Positions 10,513 through 19,457 of a stretch of 64,000 nt of DNA are shown here, one piece after another. The DNA comes from Haematococcus lacustris. Its lineage: Eukaryota; Chlorophyta; Chlorophyceae; Chlamydomonadales; Haematococcaceae. Location: positions 17,160,618 through 17,224,617 of the forward strand of contig JASKMD010000003.1 in NCBI GenBank assembly GCA_030144725.1, in the 5' to 3' direction. Position 1 is the stretch's first letter. Each line of letters begins with the position of its first letter. The notes below the pieces were generated by a model that had not been told where the DNA came from, ran no database searches, and saw only the letters and a program-made list of their open reading frames with translations. Made by a program: the position numbers and the translations under genes.

Positions 10513-11570
10513 TCCATCTGCGGTTACGGGCTGCTCACCAGCTGCTGTTCCTGCTGATGTTTCTGCTGTGGTGGCTGGGCTTGTCGCATCCAGCGTGGTG
10601 GCAATGGATGCTGCCAGCGCTGCGGCCCACGCTGCACAACCTAGCAATAGCACTGTAAGCATTCCTAGCACGCGTGCAGTGCGAGCGCACAGGTACGCAA
10701 AGGTGCCCAGAGAGGTGGCGCGGTACAGCGGGCGGGATGCGGTTGGGCGGTTGGAAGGTCCCCCTGTAACAGTATAGTGGCCTCCCCCTTACAGGGGGAG
10801 GTCCTCATGGGAGACCTGATTGGTACTGGGACAAGGCTTCAGTGCAAAACGCGAGTTTTAGCGCGCGTGAGTTACCGCGATAGCCTTCGCTACCCTCCAC
10901 TAGGGCGTGGTGCGAGCGGCAGGCCTGTCACGGATTGGCATGGCCAATGGCCGGGGTGACCCAATGCACATGGACATGGTGCATGAGTGCCTACCACCTA
11001 CACCATTGCCTGACCGCGAGGGCCATGGTCTAGAGTTGGCATGACATGCATGCACGCACTAATTGTAAGCTGAGGACAACTCAAGTGGGGGGACACACAC
11101 TACTGTGCCACAGCAGGCTGCTGCTGTTGCTGGGCCTTGGGTGGCTTGTCCCGCACCCGCTTGTAGCCCAGGCCAGGGTACTCCTTGCCCTTGGCTGGCA
11201 GGTCTGACCACCAGTTCCCAATGGGCGCCACCTACTCTCCCCAAAGCGTTGCTTGTTCAGCGCTGCATTGCAGTCCAGATCTACCCACTTGCCTGGCTGT
11301 GGTGCTGGCTTGACTTAAGCAGCCTTGCCCTGGGCCTTGCTTTTGCCCTCGATGGGCTGTGTGGGCTCAGCTGCCTGCTCAACCTTGGTGCGCTTGGCTG
11401 GCGAGGGAGTGCTGGGCCCTGGCTCTGAGGATACGGTTTGTGAAGAAATGTCAGCCCGGTGGAAATGACCGTGCACCAACTTCTCCGTTACCCTCCAATG
11501 CTTCGTCGCCTCATTCATTTTGTGACAAGCAGCTGCTCACAACTTGAATAATGTGTCGCGGGAAACGGTG
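10513..11570 (-). repeat. Inverted duplicate arm of 797-1646 plus 4709-5022
   Basis: Reverse complement of this interval reproduces 797-1646 joined directly to 4709-5022, with the 3.07-kb TIR element missing at 10823-10830. It contains the inverted Fanzor C-terminal relic (stop near 11103, RuvC-III remnant near 11270) and the inverted start of the hydrophobic/Thr-rich ORF (LGMLTVLLLGCAAW, about 10605-10671). Relative to copy A it also lacks about 50 bp near 11570. Roughly 5.4 kb of unrelated repeat separates the arms. Confidence 0.8.
10972..11550 (-). pseudogene. Decayed Fanzor-like (family 2) C-terminus, copy B
   Basis: Minus-strand copy of the C-terminal linker, DLDCNAALN remnant, and Gln-rich tail seen in copy A, sharing the same TAA nonsense codon in the linker and the same post-RuvC-III frameshift. 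The 3' flanking region 10972-11100 matches 1369-1507. Sharing of the same lesions shows that copies A and B are duplicates of one already-broken copy. Confidence 0.6.
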
Positions 11571-11749
11571 CATTGCTCCTGTGCCAGACAGCAGACAGCA
11601 GACAGCAGGTCCAGCGCCGTCAGATTGACGTGGTGCAGCTCCGGGCTGGCCTGGGACTCGCCCCAGCCACCCCCTCCCAGGGGCCCCAGACTGGGCCGGC
11701 TGCTGCTGCAGCTACCTTGCAGCCTTCCCCTCCCGCCAGGAAACACCCC

Positions 11750-11979
11750 TGTCACGGCGCAGCCGCTGCCTTTAATCTTACAGTGTGAGCGGCATGTCCA
11801 CTTAGAAATGTCCAACGCAGTCTCTACTATCCACACTCTCGCACAGCAACTGAGCCCAGGTTTAGAACGGGACCCTCGGGAGTCGAACCCGAATGGTGAG
11901 CTGGTAGCAGCCCACCATTGACCTCCTCAATCACTCTGCTAAAGTGTGGTTTACGGATACGCGTAAGCGCACCGTCACA
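11750..11979 (-). repeat. 3' LTR (230 bp)
   Basis: Begins TGTCACGGCGCAG and ends CACCGTCACA on plus. On the minus strand it includes a TAGCAGAGTGATTGAGG stretch and, about 55 nt later, GGTTCGACTCC, which fit RNA polymerase III A- and B-box consensus. It differs from the other LTR by a single A/G change. Confidence 0.95.
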
Positions 11980-11995
11980 TTCCTCCCCCTCTTAA
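11980..11995 (-). promoter_or_regulatory. Polypurine tract of LTR retrotransposon
   Basis: On the minus strand aagagggggaggaa directly precedes the 3' LTR, the expected place for second-strand priming. Confidence 0.8.
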
Positions 11996-12190
11996 GAGAT
12001 CCGTTCCGCCAAGGTACCTGGGATAGCCCAGAGCACCAAGACTCGCCGTCTATAGAGACCACTGACAAACAGGCTGACCCATATGGGTACCAGCCACCCA
12101 CAGAAACACATGCATCACCATAAGGTGCCGCATGGGGACCATGGTCATAGGACCAGGCCAGGTGACATAGGTCACTTAGACATTTACACA

Positions 12191-13786
12191 TCAAGGCAGG
12201 TTATGCACAGCCTTGTACCTAGACAAGATCTGGGAAGCACCAGCCAGCATAGCCTCTGGCTCCCAGGTGTTGTAGGTGTCATCGTAGCCTGTCCACTTGA
12301 CCAGGTACTCCATACGCTTCTTGAAACGTACCTGCCTGTGGTTCAACAAGCTATGCACTTCATAGTGAGGCGCATCTTCCAGCCACTCCATCACAGGAGG
12401 GGGGTGAAACCCCTGGCTGCCAGTGTACTTCTTAAGAAGCGACACATGGAACACAAGATGTAACCTGCTCATGGTGGGAGGTAACTCCAACCGGTAGGCA
12501 GCCTCACCTAGCTTACCTGTGACCTTGAAAGGTCCCACATACCTAGGCAAGAACTTACGTGCTTTGCCTGGTGCATTGCGCAGGTTCTTGGTGCTCAGCA
12601 GGACGCTGTCACCCAAGCTGAACGTGACATCACGCCTACGCTTATTCGCATACCTTTGTTGGCGGTCCTGAGCCACCCGCATGCACTCCTGAGCATGCTT
12701 TACCTCATGCTCCCACTTCTTAGCAAAGCTCTCAGCGGAGGGAGATAGGCACGGCCTGGGCAGCTTATGCAGCACAGGTGTAATGGGTGACTGTCCATAG
12801 TTCACCAGGAATGGCGTGGACTGAATAGACTCTTGCCATGAATTATTAATAGCAAACTCGGCAAAGGCTAAATGCCTAGGCCAATCTACTTGAGTAGGTA
12901 GGATATAATGTCTAAGCATTTCTTCCACAATTTGGTTTGTACGTTCAGTCTGACCATCTGACTGAGGATGATACGCGGTGCTGAAAGCAGGGTCTACGCC
13001 TATCAGCTTTCTGACCTCAATCCAGAATTGGTTGTTAAAGGTCGCACCACGATCAGAGATGGTCACTTTAGAAAGGCCATGGTATTTAAATACATGGTCA
13101 ATATATAATTCAGCAAATTCTTTAGCATCCATGGCTTCAATGCATGGGATTAGGTGAACCATCTTTGATAGACGATCCACTACCACACAGATAGAATCAT
13201 AGCCATGCACACCGACTGGAAGCTTAACCACCAAATCCATGGTGACAGATTCCCAACGGTACCCCGGTATAGACAAGGGATTAAGCAGCCCACCAGGTAC
13301 CTGGCGTGACGCTTTGTTTCGTTGGCATGCATCACAGTTAGTCACATAGTGTCTAACGTCAGCACGCATGGTTTTCCACCAGAACACCCTACGCACACGT
13401 TCAAGGGTTTTGGTGATGCCCACATGGCCAGCATACTTAGCATCATGCATTTCGTGCAAGATATGCTCTCGTAGCTGGATATCATTAGGAACTATAATAG
13501 TACCTTTATCCAGGTGTCGCCACAGCCCCTCCTGGGTCATTTCCCACTCCTCATTAGGTTCAGCAAAGGCGGGATCAGTGCTATAGGCACTAATTAGCCA
13601 ATCTGTAACCTGAGAAGGGTGACCAGGACACTCAGGGGCCTGTGCCTCACAGTCATTAGAGACCGGGTCAGCCCACCTTAACCGCTTAGGCTCTGATGGC
13701 TTTAGAGCATCATCAGAGTCAGCATCATGGTCAGGGTCTGATCCAGCGGTAGGCTGCTGTTCGCTGCCTCCGCTGCTACTGCCCAA
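12191..13786 (-). CDS. Integrase with chromodomain (gypsy pol, 3' part)
   Basis: 531 codons. After an acidic N-terminus, the HHCC zinc-binding region (H-x-H near residues 110-120 and CDACQRNK) is followed by the catalytic core with the three acidic residues in TMDLVV, ISDRGATF and the QTERTNQIVEE helix. A GPF/Y-like segment (RYVGPFKVTG) and a C-terminal chromodomain (YLVKWTGYDDTYNTWEP) follow; the latter usually targets integration to chromatin marks. The ORF overlaps the upstream pol ORF by 11 bp in a different frame; skipping one base of a GGGGG run near 13815 would join them, so either a +1 shift or a one-base insertion is involved. Its initiator codon is probably not used independently. 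Confidence 0.93.
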   Translation of the reverse strand: MGSSSGGSEQQPTAGSDPDHDADSDDALKPSEPKRLRWADPVSNDCEAQAPECPGHPSQVTDWLISAYSTDPAFAEPNEEWEMTQEGLWRHLDKGTIIVPNDIQLREHILHEMHDAKYAGHVGITKTLERVRRVFWWKTMRADVRHYVTNCDACQRNKASRQVPGGLLNPLSIPGYRWESVTMDLVVKLPVGVHGYDSICVVVDRLSKMVHLIPCIEAMDAKEFAELYIDHVFKYHGLSKVTISDRGATFNNQFWIEVRKLIGVDPAFSTAYHPQSDGQTERTNQIVEEMLRHYILPTQVDWPRHLAFAEFAINNSWQESIQSTPFLVNYGQSPITPVLHKLPRPCLSPSAESFAKKWEHEVKHAQECMRVAQDRQQRYANKRRRDVTFSLGDSVLLSTKNLRNAPGKARKFLPRYVGPFKVTGKLGEAAYRLELPPTMSRLHLVFHVSLLKKYTGSQGFHPPPVMEWLEDAPHYEVHSLLNHRQVRFKKRMEYLVKWTGYDDTYNTWEPEAMLAGASQILSRYKAVHNLP

Positions 13787-16133
13787 CGGTGTACCTGCAC
13801 CGACGTCCTCCCCCTCCTGTAATCTCCGCTTCTGCTGTCGTCACCAGGATTTTGTCAGTATCAGTCTTAGCCGTCGCTGAAGTTACTGGAATACGTGACA
13901 GTGGATCGGCAAGATTAGTGTTGCCAGGTAGGTATTTAATGGTGTAATTAAATCGGGATAGGAACTCCAACCAGCGGCTCTGCCTACGTGACAGTGTAGA
14001 CTGCGTAGGTAGGGCCTCTAGAGGGCGGTGATCAGTAAACAGGGTGAATGGCACACCTTCAAGGTAGCACCGCCACTGTGTACACGCAGCAATAATGGCC
14101 AAAGTTTCCTGTTCCCCAGTGGTATAATTCATTTCAGCTTTTGACAGCTTACGTGAGTAATATGCCAGGGGGTAACCAGCCTGCGTCAATACTGCGCCAA
14201 CACCTAAGAGTGAGGCGTCACAGTAGACTTCAAAGGGCTTGGTTATATCAGGTAAGCGGAGCATAGGCACCTTAATAATAGCCTGCTTTAGAGCGTTGAA
14301 AGCATCTAACTGGGGTTTAGGCCATTGCGCCCAGTTAAAAGATTTGCCTTCAGGGCCAGTTAAATTAGTAAGTGGAACAGCAATGGAACTGAAATTACGC
14401 ACAAATTTACGTACATAATTAGCCATGCCAAGGAATGACTGCAGAGCTGTCAGGTTCGTAGGAACTGGCCAGTCTTGGATAGCAGTCACCTTGCTGGGGT
14501 CTACAGCTACACCATCTTTAGAGATGATGTGCCCCAGGAAAGGTAGAGACTCTTTTATGAATTCACATTTGGATAATTTAGCAAAATATTTATGTTGTCT
14601 TAGTAAACTGAATATTTCACGGAGGTGTGACAGGTGCTCCTGGATAGACTTGGACATGATTAAAATGTCATCAAGATATACCAGAGCACACCGGTCAATC
14701 ACCGTGGCAAACGCCTGGTTCATTGCCCGTTGAAATGTAGCGGGAGCATTGGTTAAACCAAAGCATAACACTTTATACTGATAGTGTCCCATGGGCGTCC
14801 TAAACGCAGTTTTAGGAATATCCTCATCAGGTATTCTGATTTGATGATAGCCAGCCTGGAGATCCAGGGAGGAAAATACAGTCATACCCGACAATTTATC
14901 AAATAAATCATCAATTCTTGGGAGAGGGTACTGGTCACGTATAGTGAGCTTGTTAAGCTGGCGGTAGTCTACGCACATGCGTAGCTCACCGGACTTTTTC
15001 TTTACAAAAAGAACTGGTGCTGCAAATGGGGATGAGCTAGGCTCTATCAGCCCTTTGGACAACATGTCAGTAACCTGTTTCTTCACTTCTTCCTGCTCTG
15101 GCTGACTCATCCTATAACTGGGCCTGGCAGGAGGTTTAGCACCATCCTGCAGGGGTATAGAATGCCCCACATCACGTGCAGGAGGCAACCCAGTGATAGG
15201 CTCAAACACATCAGAGAACTCCATAAGGAGGCTCTTTAATTGTGCAGCCTGCTCAGGGGGAACACCAGGTGGGTCTTGCAGGTTCTCATAAGAGACCAAT
15301 ACCACCACACCTGTGCCCCCATCTTTGAGCCACTTAGCAGCCGTTTTGGCAGACAGAGGGGTAGAGACCACCTCAGGGCCAGGTACTAGGAAGCCAGGAG
15401 GGATAGCATAGGCTTCTTTTACAGGTTTTACAGTTTGTAGAGACTCAACTGTACAGTTAACTGACCCCTTCTTGCTTACCGCTGAAGGTAGTAAGGTAGG
15501 CTGGCCCTTAGGGGTACGCAGGGTGAGGGACTTGTCGACATAGTCAAGCAAGGCCCCCTGCACAGTCAGCCAGTCAGCACCAAGCAGGATGTCATACTCA
15601 TGCACCAGCTCTGGCATCACAGTCAAGGTGCAGAAGCAGCGAAACTGTTGGATGGACAAGTGCACTTTGACATATTGTGTACAGTACACTGATTGATTGT
15701 TAGCTACCTCATAACGAAGTGCCATAGGGTAATCATGCAGTCTCAATTTGTGTGTAGACACAAATGCTTCACTGATGAATGAATCATCAGCACCACCATC
15801 AGCAAGGCAGAAGCATGCATGCTGACGGTCTAGGGTGCCAGCAAATCTGAACCTCACCTTGCCATCACGTCCCACCATGCCCAGCACATGTGCCTGTTGA
15901 GGCTGAGCCACAGAGGGAGCAGCAGTCTTACATGGCACATCATTCAAAGCAGGACTACACAGTCTTGCTGGCAGGGCAGGCAGGGGCTCTACAGGGCAGG
16001 CAGGCAAAGAAGCTGTTGTTGAGTTGGCCTTAGGCACACTCACATTATCATCAGCTCCTACAACAGCAGCATCATGCAACAGTTGTTCAGATTGATCCAC
16101 AGCACAGTCCTGGCTGGCTGGCTGGGCAACACC
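13776..16133 (-). CDS. Pol: aspartic protease, reverse transcriptase, RNase H
   Basis: The frame is open from the gag UAG (16134-16136) to 13776. An aspartic protease motif reads CLADGGADDSF, a variant of the usual D-S/T-G-A. The reverse transcriptase has VDYRQLN, the FSSLDLQAGYHQI block, CFGLTNAPATFQ and the catalytic YLDDIL. RNase H follows with VYCDASLLGVGAVL, a YTTGEQE block and FTDHRPLE. The domain order PR-RT-RH is as in Ty3/gypsy. The first ATG in frame is at 16100, but there is no stop between it and the gag UAG, so the product is more likely a Gag-Pol fusion made by readthrough. Confidence 0.94.
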   Translation of the reverse strand, partial: GVAQPASQDCAVDQSEQLLHDAAVVGADDNVSVPKANSTTASLPACPVEPLPALPARLCSPALNDVPCKTAAPSVAQPQQAHVLGMVGRDGKVRFRFAGTLDRQHACFCLADGGADDSFISEAFVSTHKLRLHDYPMALRYEVANNQSVYCTQYVKVHLSIQQFRCFCTLTVMPELVHEYDILLGADWLTVQGALLDYVDKSLTLRTPKGQPTLLPSAVSKKGSVNCTVESLQTVKPVKEAYAIPPGFLVPGPEVVSTPLSAKTAAKWLKDGGTGVVVLVSYENLQDPPGVPPEQAAQLKSLLMEFSDVFEPITGLPPARDVGHSIPLQDGAKPPARPSYRMSQPEQEEVKKQVTDMLSKGLIEPSSSPFAAPVLFVKKKSGELRMCVDYRQLNKLTIRDQYPLPRIDDLFDKLSGMTVFSSLDLQAGYHQIRIPDEDIPKTAFRTPMGHYQYKVLCFGLTNAPATFQRAMNQAFATVIDRCALVYLDDILIMSKSIQEHLSHLREIFSLLRQHKYFAKLSKCEFIKESLPFLGHIISKDGVAVDPSKVTAIQDWPVPTNLTALQSFLGMANYVRKFVRNFSSIAVPLTNLTGPEGKSFNWAQWPKPQLDAFNALKQAIIKVPMLRLPDITKPFEVYCDASLLGVGAVLTQAGYPLAYYSRKLSKAEMNYTTGEQETLAIIAACTQWRCYLEGVPFTLFTDHRPLEALPTQSTLSRRQSRWLEFLSRFNYTIKYLPGNTNLADPLSRIPVTSATAKTDTDKILVTTAEAEITGGGGRRCRYTVGQ

Positions 16134-17663
16134 CTAGCGGTTGGTAGCAATACGGGCGCTGCGGACACCACGGCGCATGCCCTGATCCCTAGGCTTAGCC
16201 GCCTTAGGTGGGGGCTGGGGCTCTGGCTCCTGGTCTGACTCAGAGGCACCAGACTCAGAAGGAGGCTTGGACTTGGCTTGGCCAGGCTTCTTGGCACCCT
16301 CAGGTGGGTGAGGATACCCAGACCTGCGCCGGGCTTCAATAGCCGTGAAGTGGCGGTAGGGGCAGGGGTGGTTGGTCAGGTGGCCGGGATGGTTGCACTT
16401 GAAGCAGTATTGCCCAGGCAACAGGGGTTTCTTGGACCACAGCTCATCGTGTCTGGGCCTCTTGCCAGCACCACCAGAAACAGGGGGCTTAGAGCCACGC
16501 CTGCCGGGGTGGGCTTCCCCTCCCAGGGCACTTGACGCCTGCACAGCATGACCACCAGAGGTACCAGCACCCTTAGTAGGTGTTGTGGTGGACAGCATGA
16601 CCACATTGCGTTGAGCCTGCTTAGCAGCCTCCATAGCCTGAGGCAGTGTGGGGTTCTTAAATTGAGCCAGGTCCTTAAGCACAGCAGGCTGTAAAGCTGA
16701 GCTGAGGCCCCTAGTGAACACCATAGCCAGCAGAGGCTGACACATGCTGTCGTTCCCTGCAAACAGCAGGTTATTCCTGAACTCAGTAATGTATTGCCCC
16801 AGGAGCATTCCTGCGGTCATCTTGATGGCACCATCAAGCAGCTTAGTTCGGGCGACGTTACAGTCATCCCGCAGGTCATCTCCTGTATACTCGCAGAATG
16901 CTGTACGCAGGTAAGGCCAGTCGGGGACATCAGCATACAAGGCAGCATAGGACTCCTTGATGGATGGATACCAGGTGTTGCGAGCAGCGCCAGTCAGGAA
17001 AGCAGGCAGTGTCGATGCAACATCAAGGCGATAGCGTTCACAGTGACGCTCAAGGTCGTCGCAGAACGCTAAGGCTCTGCGATGGGTGCTGCTGCACGCA
17101 TCAGTCCACTTGTCTGGGCCAGGTATAGACCTAGAGCCCAAAGACAAGGGAAGAGGCAGGGTCAGAGGCGAGGGACCCGTAGGGGCGCCTCGTCCTGGGC
17201 CTGCAGCACCTGCACCAGGCTGTCCAGTCGACGCAGGAGCACCTGTCCTGCCTGCTGGATCTGGCCTGCGAGGTGGAAGAGGAGGTGACTTCACCTGAGA
17301 CGTGATCGCTGAAAGAGCTTGACGGAGAGCTTCATTCTCAGCCTGAATTTGCAGCTGTTGAGCCTCCAGCTCGAGGATGTAGTCTTCGTCTCCTCCAACG
17401 TAGCGGGGGTGCGTAGGCTCGCCCATCTCGCCTTCTTCCATATCACCACCAGGGGTATCCTCTGGGTTATCGCCAGAAGGATGGTCATCAGGGGCTTTAG
17501 AGCCACCTGAGAAAGTCTCAACCACGGCGTTGAACTTCGCACGCAGCTGCGGATTAGTCCGAGCCGCCTCCAGGAGCTTATCTAGCATGTCAGGCTCTGA
17601 AGTGGTATTGTTAGGAGGTTCGGCTCCAGCGGATGGCCCGCCATTGCCTGGATTGTCTGTCAT
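16134..17663 (-). CDS. Gag (capsid/nucleocapsid) of gypsy element
   Basis: About 509 codons from the second ATG at 17663; the first ATG (17693) lies inside the primer-binding site and is a less likely start. The N-terminal half is acidic and Pro-rich; the middle (residues about 190-370) is helical and matches the general gypsy Gag capsid layout. A zinc knuckle CFKCNHPGHLTNHPC (C-x2-C-x4-H-x5-C, one residue longer than the usual last spacing) lies near residue 430. The C-terminus is Ser/Pro/Lys-rich and ends at UAG in the context CGC-UAG-GGU, in frame with pol. Confidence 0.88.
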   Translation of the reverse strand: MTDNPGNGGPSAGAEPPNNTTSEPDMLDKLLEAARTNPQLRAKFNAVVETFSGGSKAPDDHPSGDNPEDTPGGDMEEGEMGEPTHPRYVGGDEDYILELEAQQLQIQAENEALRQALSAITSQVKSPPLPPRRPDPAGRTGAPASTGQPGAGAAGPGRGAPTGPSPLTLPLPLSLGSRSIPGPDKWTDACSSTHRRALAFCDDLERHCERYRLDVASTLPAFLTGAARNTWYPSIKESYAALYADVPDWPYLRTAFCEYTGDDLRDDCNVARTKLLDGAIKMTAGMLLGQYITEFRNNLLFAGNDSMCQPLLAMVFTRGLSSALQPAVLKDLAQFKNPTLPQAMEAAKQAQRNVVMLSTTTPTKGAGTSGGHAVQASSALGGEAHPGRRGSKPPVSGGAGKRPRHDELWSKKPLLPGQYCFKCNHPGHLTNHPCPYRHFTAIEARRRSGYPHPPEGAKKPGQAKSKPPSESGASESDQEPEPQPPPKAAKPRDQGMRRGVRSARIATNR

Positions 17664-17675
17664 GTTGCTGTACCG

Positions 17676-17692
17676 ACGTCGGTCGGAAACCA
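17676..17692 (-). promoter_or_regulatory. Primer-binding site of LTR retrotransposon
   Basis: Two bases inside the 5' LTR the minus strand reads TGGTTTCCGACCGACG, starting with the TGG expected of a site complementary to a tRNA 3' end. I cannot name the tRNA. Confidence 0.65.
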
Positions 17693-17694
17693 TT

Positions 17695-17924
17695 TGTCAC
17701 GGCGCAGCCGCTGCCTTTAATCTTACAGTGTGAGCGGCATGTCCACTTAGAAATGTCCAACGCAGTCTCTACTATCCACACTCTCGCACAGCAACTGAGC
17801 CCAGGTTTAGAACGGGACCCTCGGGAGTCGAACCCGAATGGTGAGCTGGTAGCAGCCCACCATTGACCTCCTCAGTCACTCTGCTAAAGTGTGGTTTACG
17901 GATACGCGTAAGCGCACCGTCACA
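17695..17924 (-). repeat. 5' LTR (230 bp)
   Basis: Same length and termini as the LTR at 11750-11979, one mismatch. Followed by ACCCC of the target duplication. Confidence 0.95.
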
Positions 17925-19000
17925 ACCCCCCTGGCAGCATGATGGCTGCAGCTAGTGGCTCCGGTCCCTCACAACCATCAGAGGCAGTGGTGGGCGTGGC
18001 ACACTGAGCGGGGTCAGGCGAGGAGAAGAGGTTGCAGCAGGCAGTGGGTGGTAACCGGGAAAAAGGGGTCGCTGGTGACAGGCTGGAGCTGCCAGGTGCG
18101 GCACAATCGGTGGATGAGCTGCTGCAATGGGCTAACTTGGCGGCAGCTGGCGGGGCGCTGGTCTAGCTGCTAGTATCGGTGCGATGCCAGCTGCCTACGG
18201 CGCATTTCCCCGCCTCCAGGGCTGGCACAGGAGCAATGCGCGCAGTTGCGATCTACGTCTCCACCGAAATGGTGTGACCGCACCGTTTCCCGCGACACAT
18301 TATTCAAGTTGTGAGCAGCTGCTTGTCACAAGATGAATGAGGCGACAAAGCATTGGAGGGTAACGGAGAAGTTGGTGCACGGTCATTTCCACCGGGCTGA
18401 CATTTCTTCACAAACCGTATCCTCAGAGCCAGGGCCCAGCACTCCCTCGCCAGCCAAGCGCACCAAGGTTGAGCAGGCAGCTGAGCCCACACAGCCCATC
18501 GAGGGCAAAAGCAAGGCCCAGGGCAAGGCTGCTAAAGTCAAGCCAGCACCACAGCCAGGCAAGTGGGTAGATCTGGACTGCAATGCAGCGCTGAACAAGC
18601 AACGCTTTGGGGAGAGCAGGTGCCGCCCATTGGGAACTGGTGGTCAGACCTGCCAGCCAAGGGCAAGGAGTACCCTGGCCTGGGCTACAAGCGGGTGCGG
18701 GACAAGCCACCCAAGGCCCAGCAACAGCAGCAGCCTGCTGTGGCACAGTAGTGTGTGTCCCCCCACTTGAGTTGTCCTCAGCTTACAATTAGTGCGTGCA
18801 TGCATGTCATGCCAACTCTAGACCATGGCCCTCGCGGTCAGGCAATGGTGTAGGTGGTAGGCACTCATGCACCATGCCCATGTGCATTGGGTATACTCCA
18901 CACAGCCCCTTAACACCATTTTGAGTTGTCCCGCTAGAGACCCCTAGTGATCCCTAGTGTTCCGGCTCAAATGGAGGCCCTAGTGAGGGACGAGGGGCCT
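17925..19000 (+). pseudogene. Decayed Fanzor-like (family 2) repeat, copy C
   Basis: Continuation of the repeat interrupted by the LTR element. An ORF from 18333 encodes the Ser/Pro/Lys-rich linker with PSPAKRTK and a KSKAQGKAAKVK basic stretch, then DLDCNAALN. The linker here lacks the nonsense codon of copies A and B. After RuvC-III a frameshift moves the conserved tail (KGKEYPGLGYKRVRDKPP) to another frame; it ends at TAG 18749-18751. The 3' region 18752-19000 is conserved with 23809-24067, so the element end is near 19000. RuvC-I and RuvC-II are missing. Confidence 0.6.
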
Positions 19001-19457
19001 GAGGTACCTTCACATCTGTAAAACCGTTCAAAACAATCATGGCTTGGTGTGGGTAACGCACATGCACAAGTAAGCAAGCATCGTGAGTAGTAACCCACGA
19101 ACGTCACAGCCTTGGACTCAGGCAGCGCGAGCAAAGCAAGGCAAGCCACTTTGAGCAGCGGCACACTACCCTGCCCGTCTAGCCTGGTTGGCGTCAAGTC
19201 GCCTCCGCCTCGCACCTCACACCCCTCATCCTCAACCCCCCTGAAGCGCCTGACCCTCCTCCTCCCTCCCCTGGCCCACCCAAACCAGCCTCACGCCACT
19301 AGCACCCTCCCAACGCCTTCCCTCCTCAAGCACATTCCCCCAAGGACCCCCCCCCCCAGCACCCAGCTTGCACCCAGTCCCCAGCCCGTGCCCTTGGCCC
19401 TTCCACCACTCTTTGCACAGGGCTACCCCCCCACCCTGCTGTCCATCTCGTCATGTC
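19001..19457. other. No gene recognised
   Basis: Pyrimidine-rich stretch containing a C10 run near 19355. It lies downstream of the B3 gene and may be its 3' untranslated region. Confidence 0.4.

Larger units (their letters stand above)
11750..17924 (-). mobile_element. Ty3/gypsy chromodomain-type LTR retrotransposon
   Basis: Complete element: 230-bp LTRs (11750-11979 and 17695-17924) beginning TG and ending CA, a 5-bp target duplication ACCCC (11745-11749 and 17925-17929), a primer-binding site, a polypurine tract, gag, and a pol with protease, reverse transcriptase, RNase H, integrase and chromodomain in that order, which defines the Ty3/gypsy class. The LTRs differ at one position (near 11930 versus 17875), so insertion was recent. 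The target is a copy of the repeat described at 298-1507; the uninterrupted target is seen at 436-452. Gag and pol share one frame separated by a UAG; integrase lies one frame over. Confidence 0.95.
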
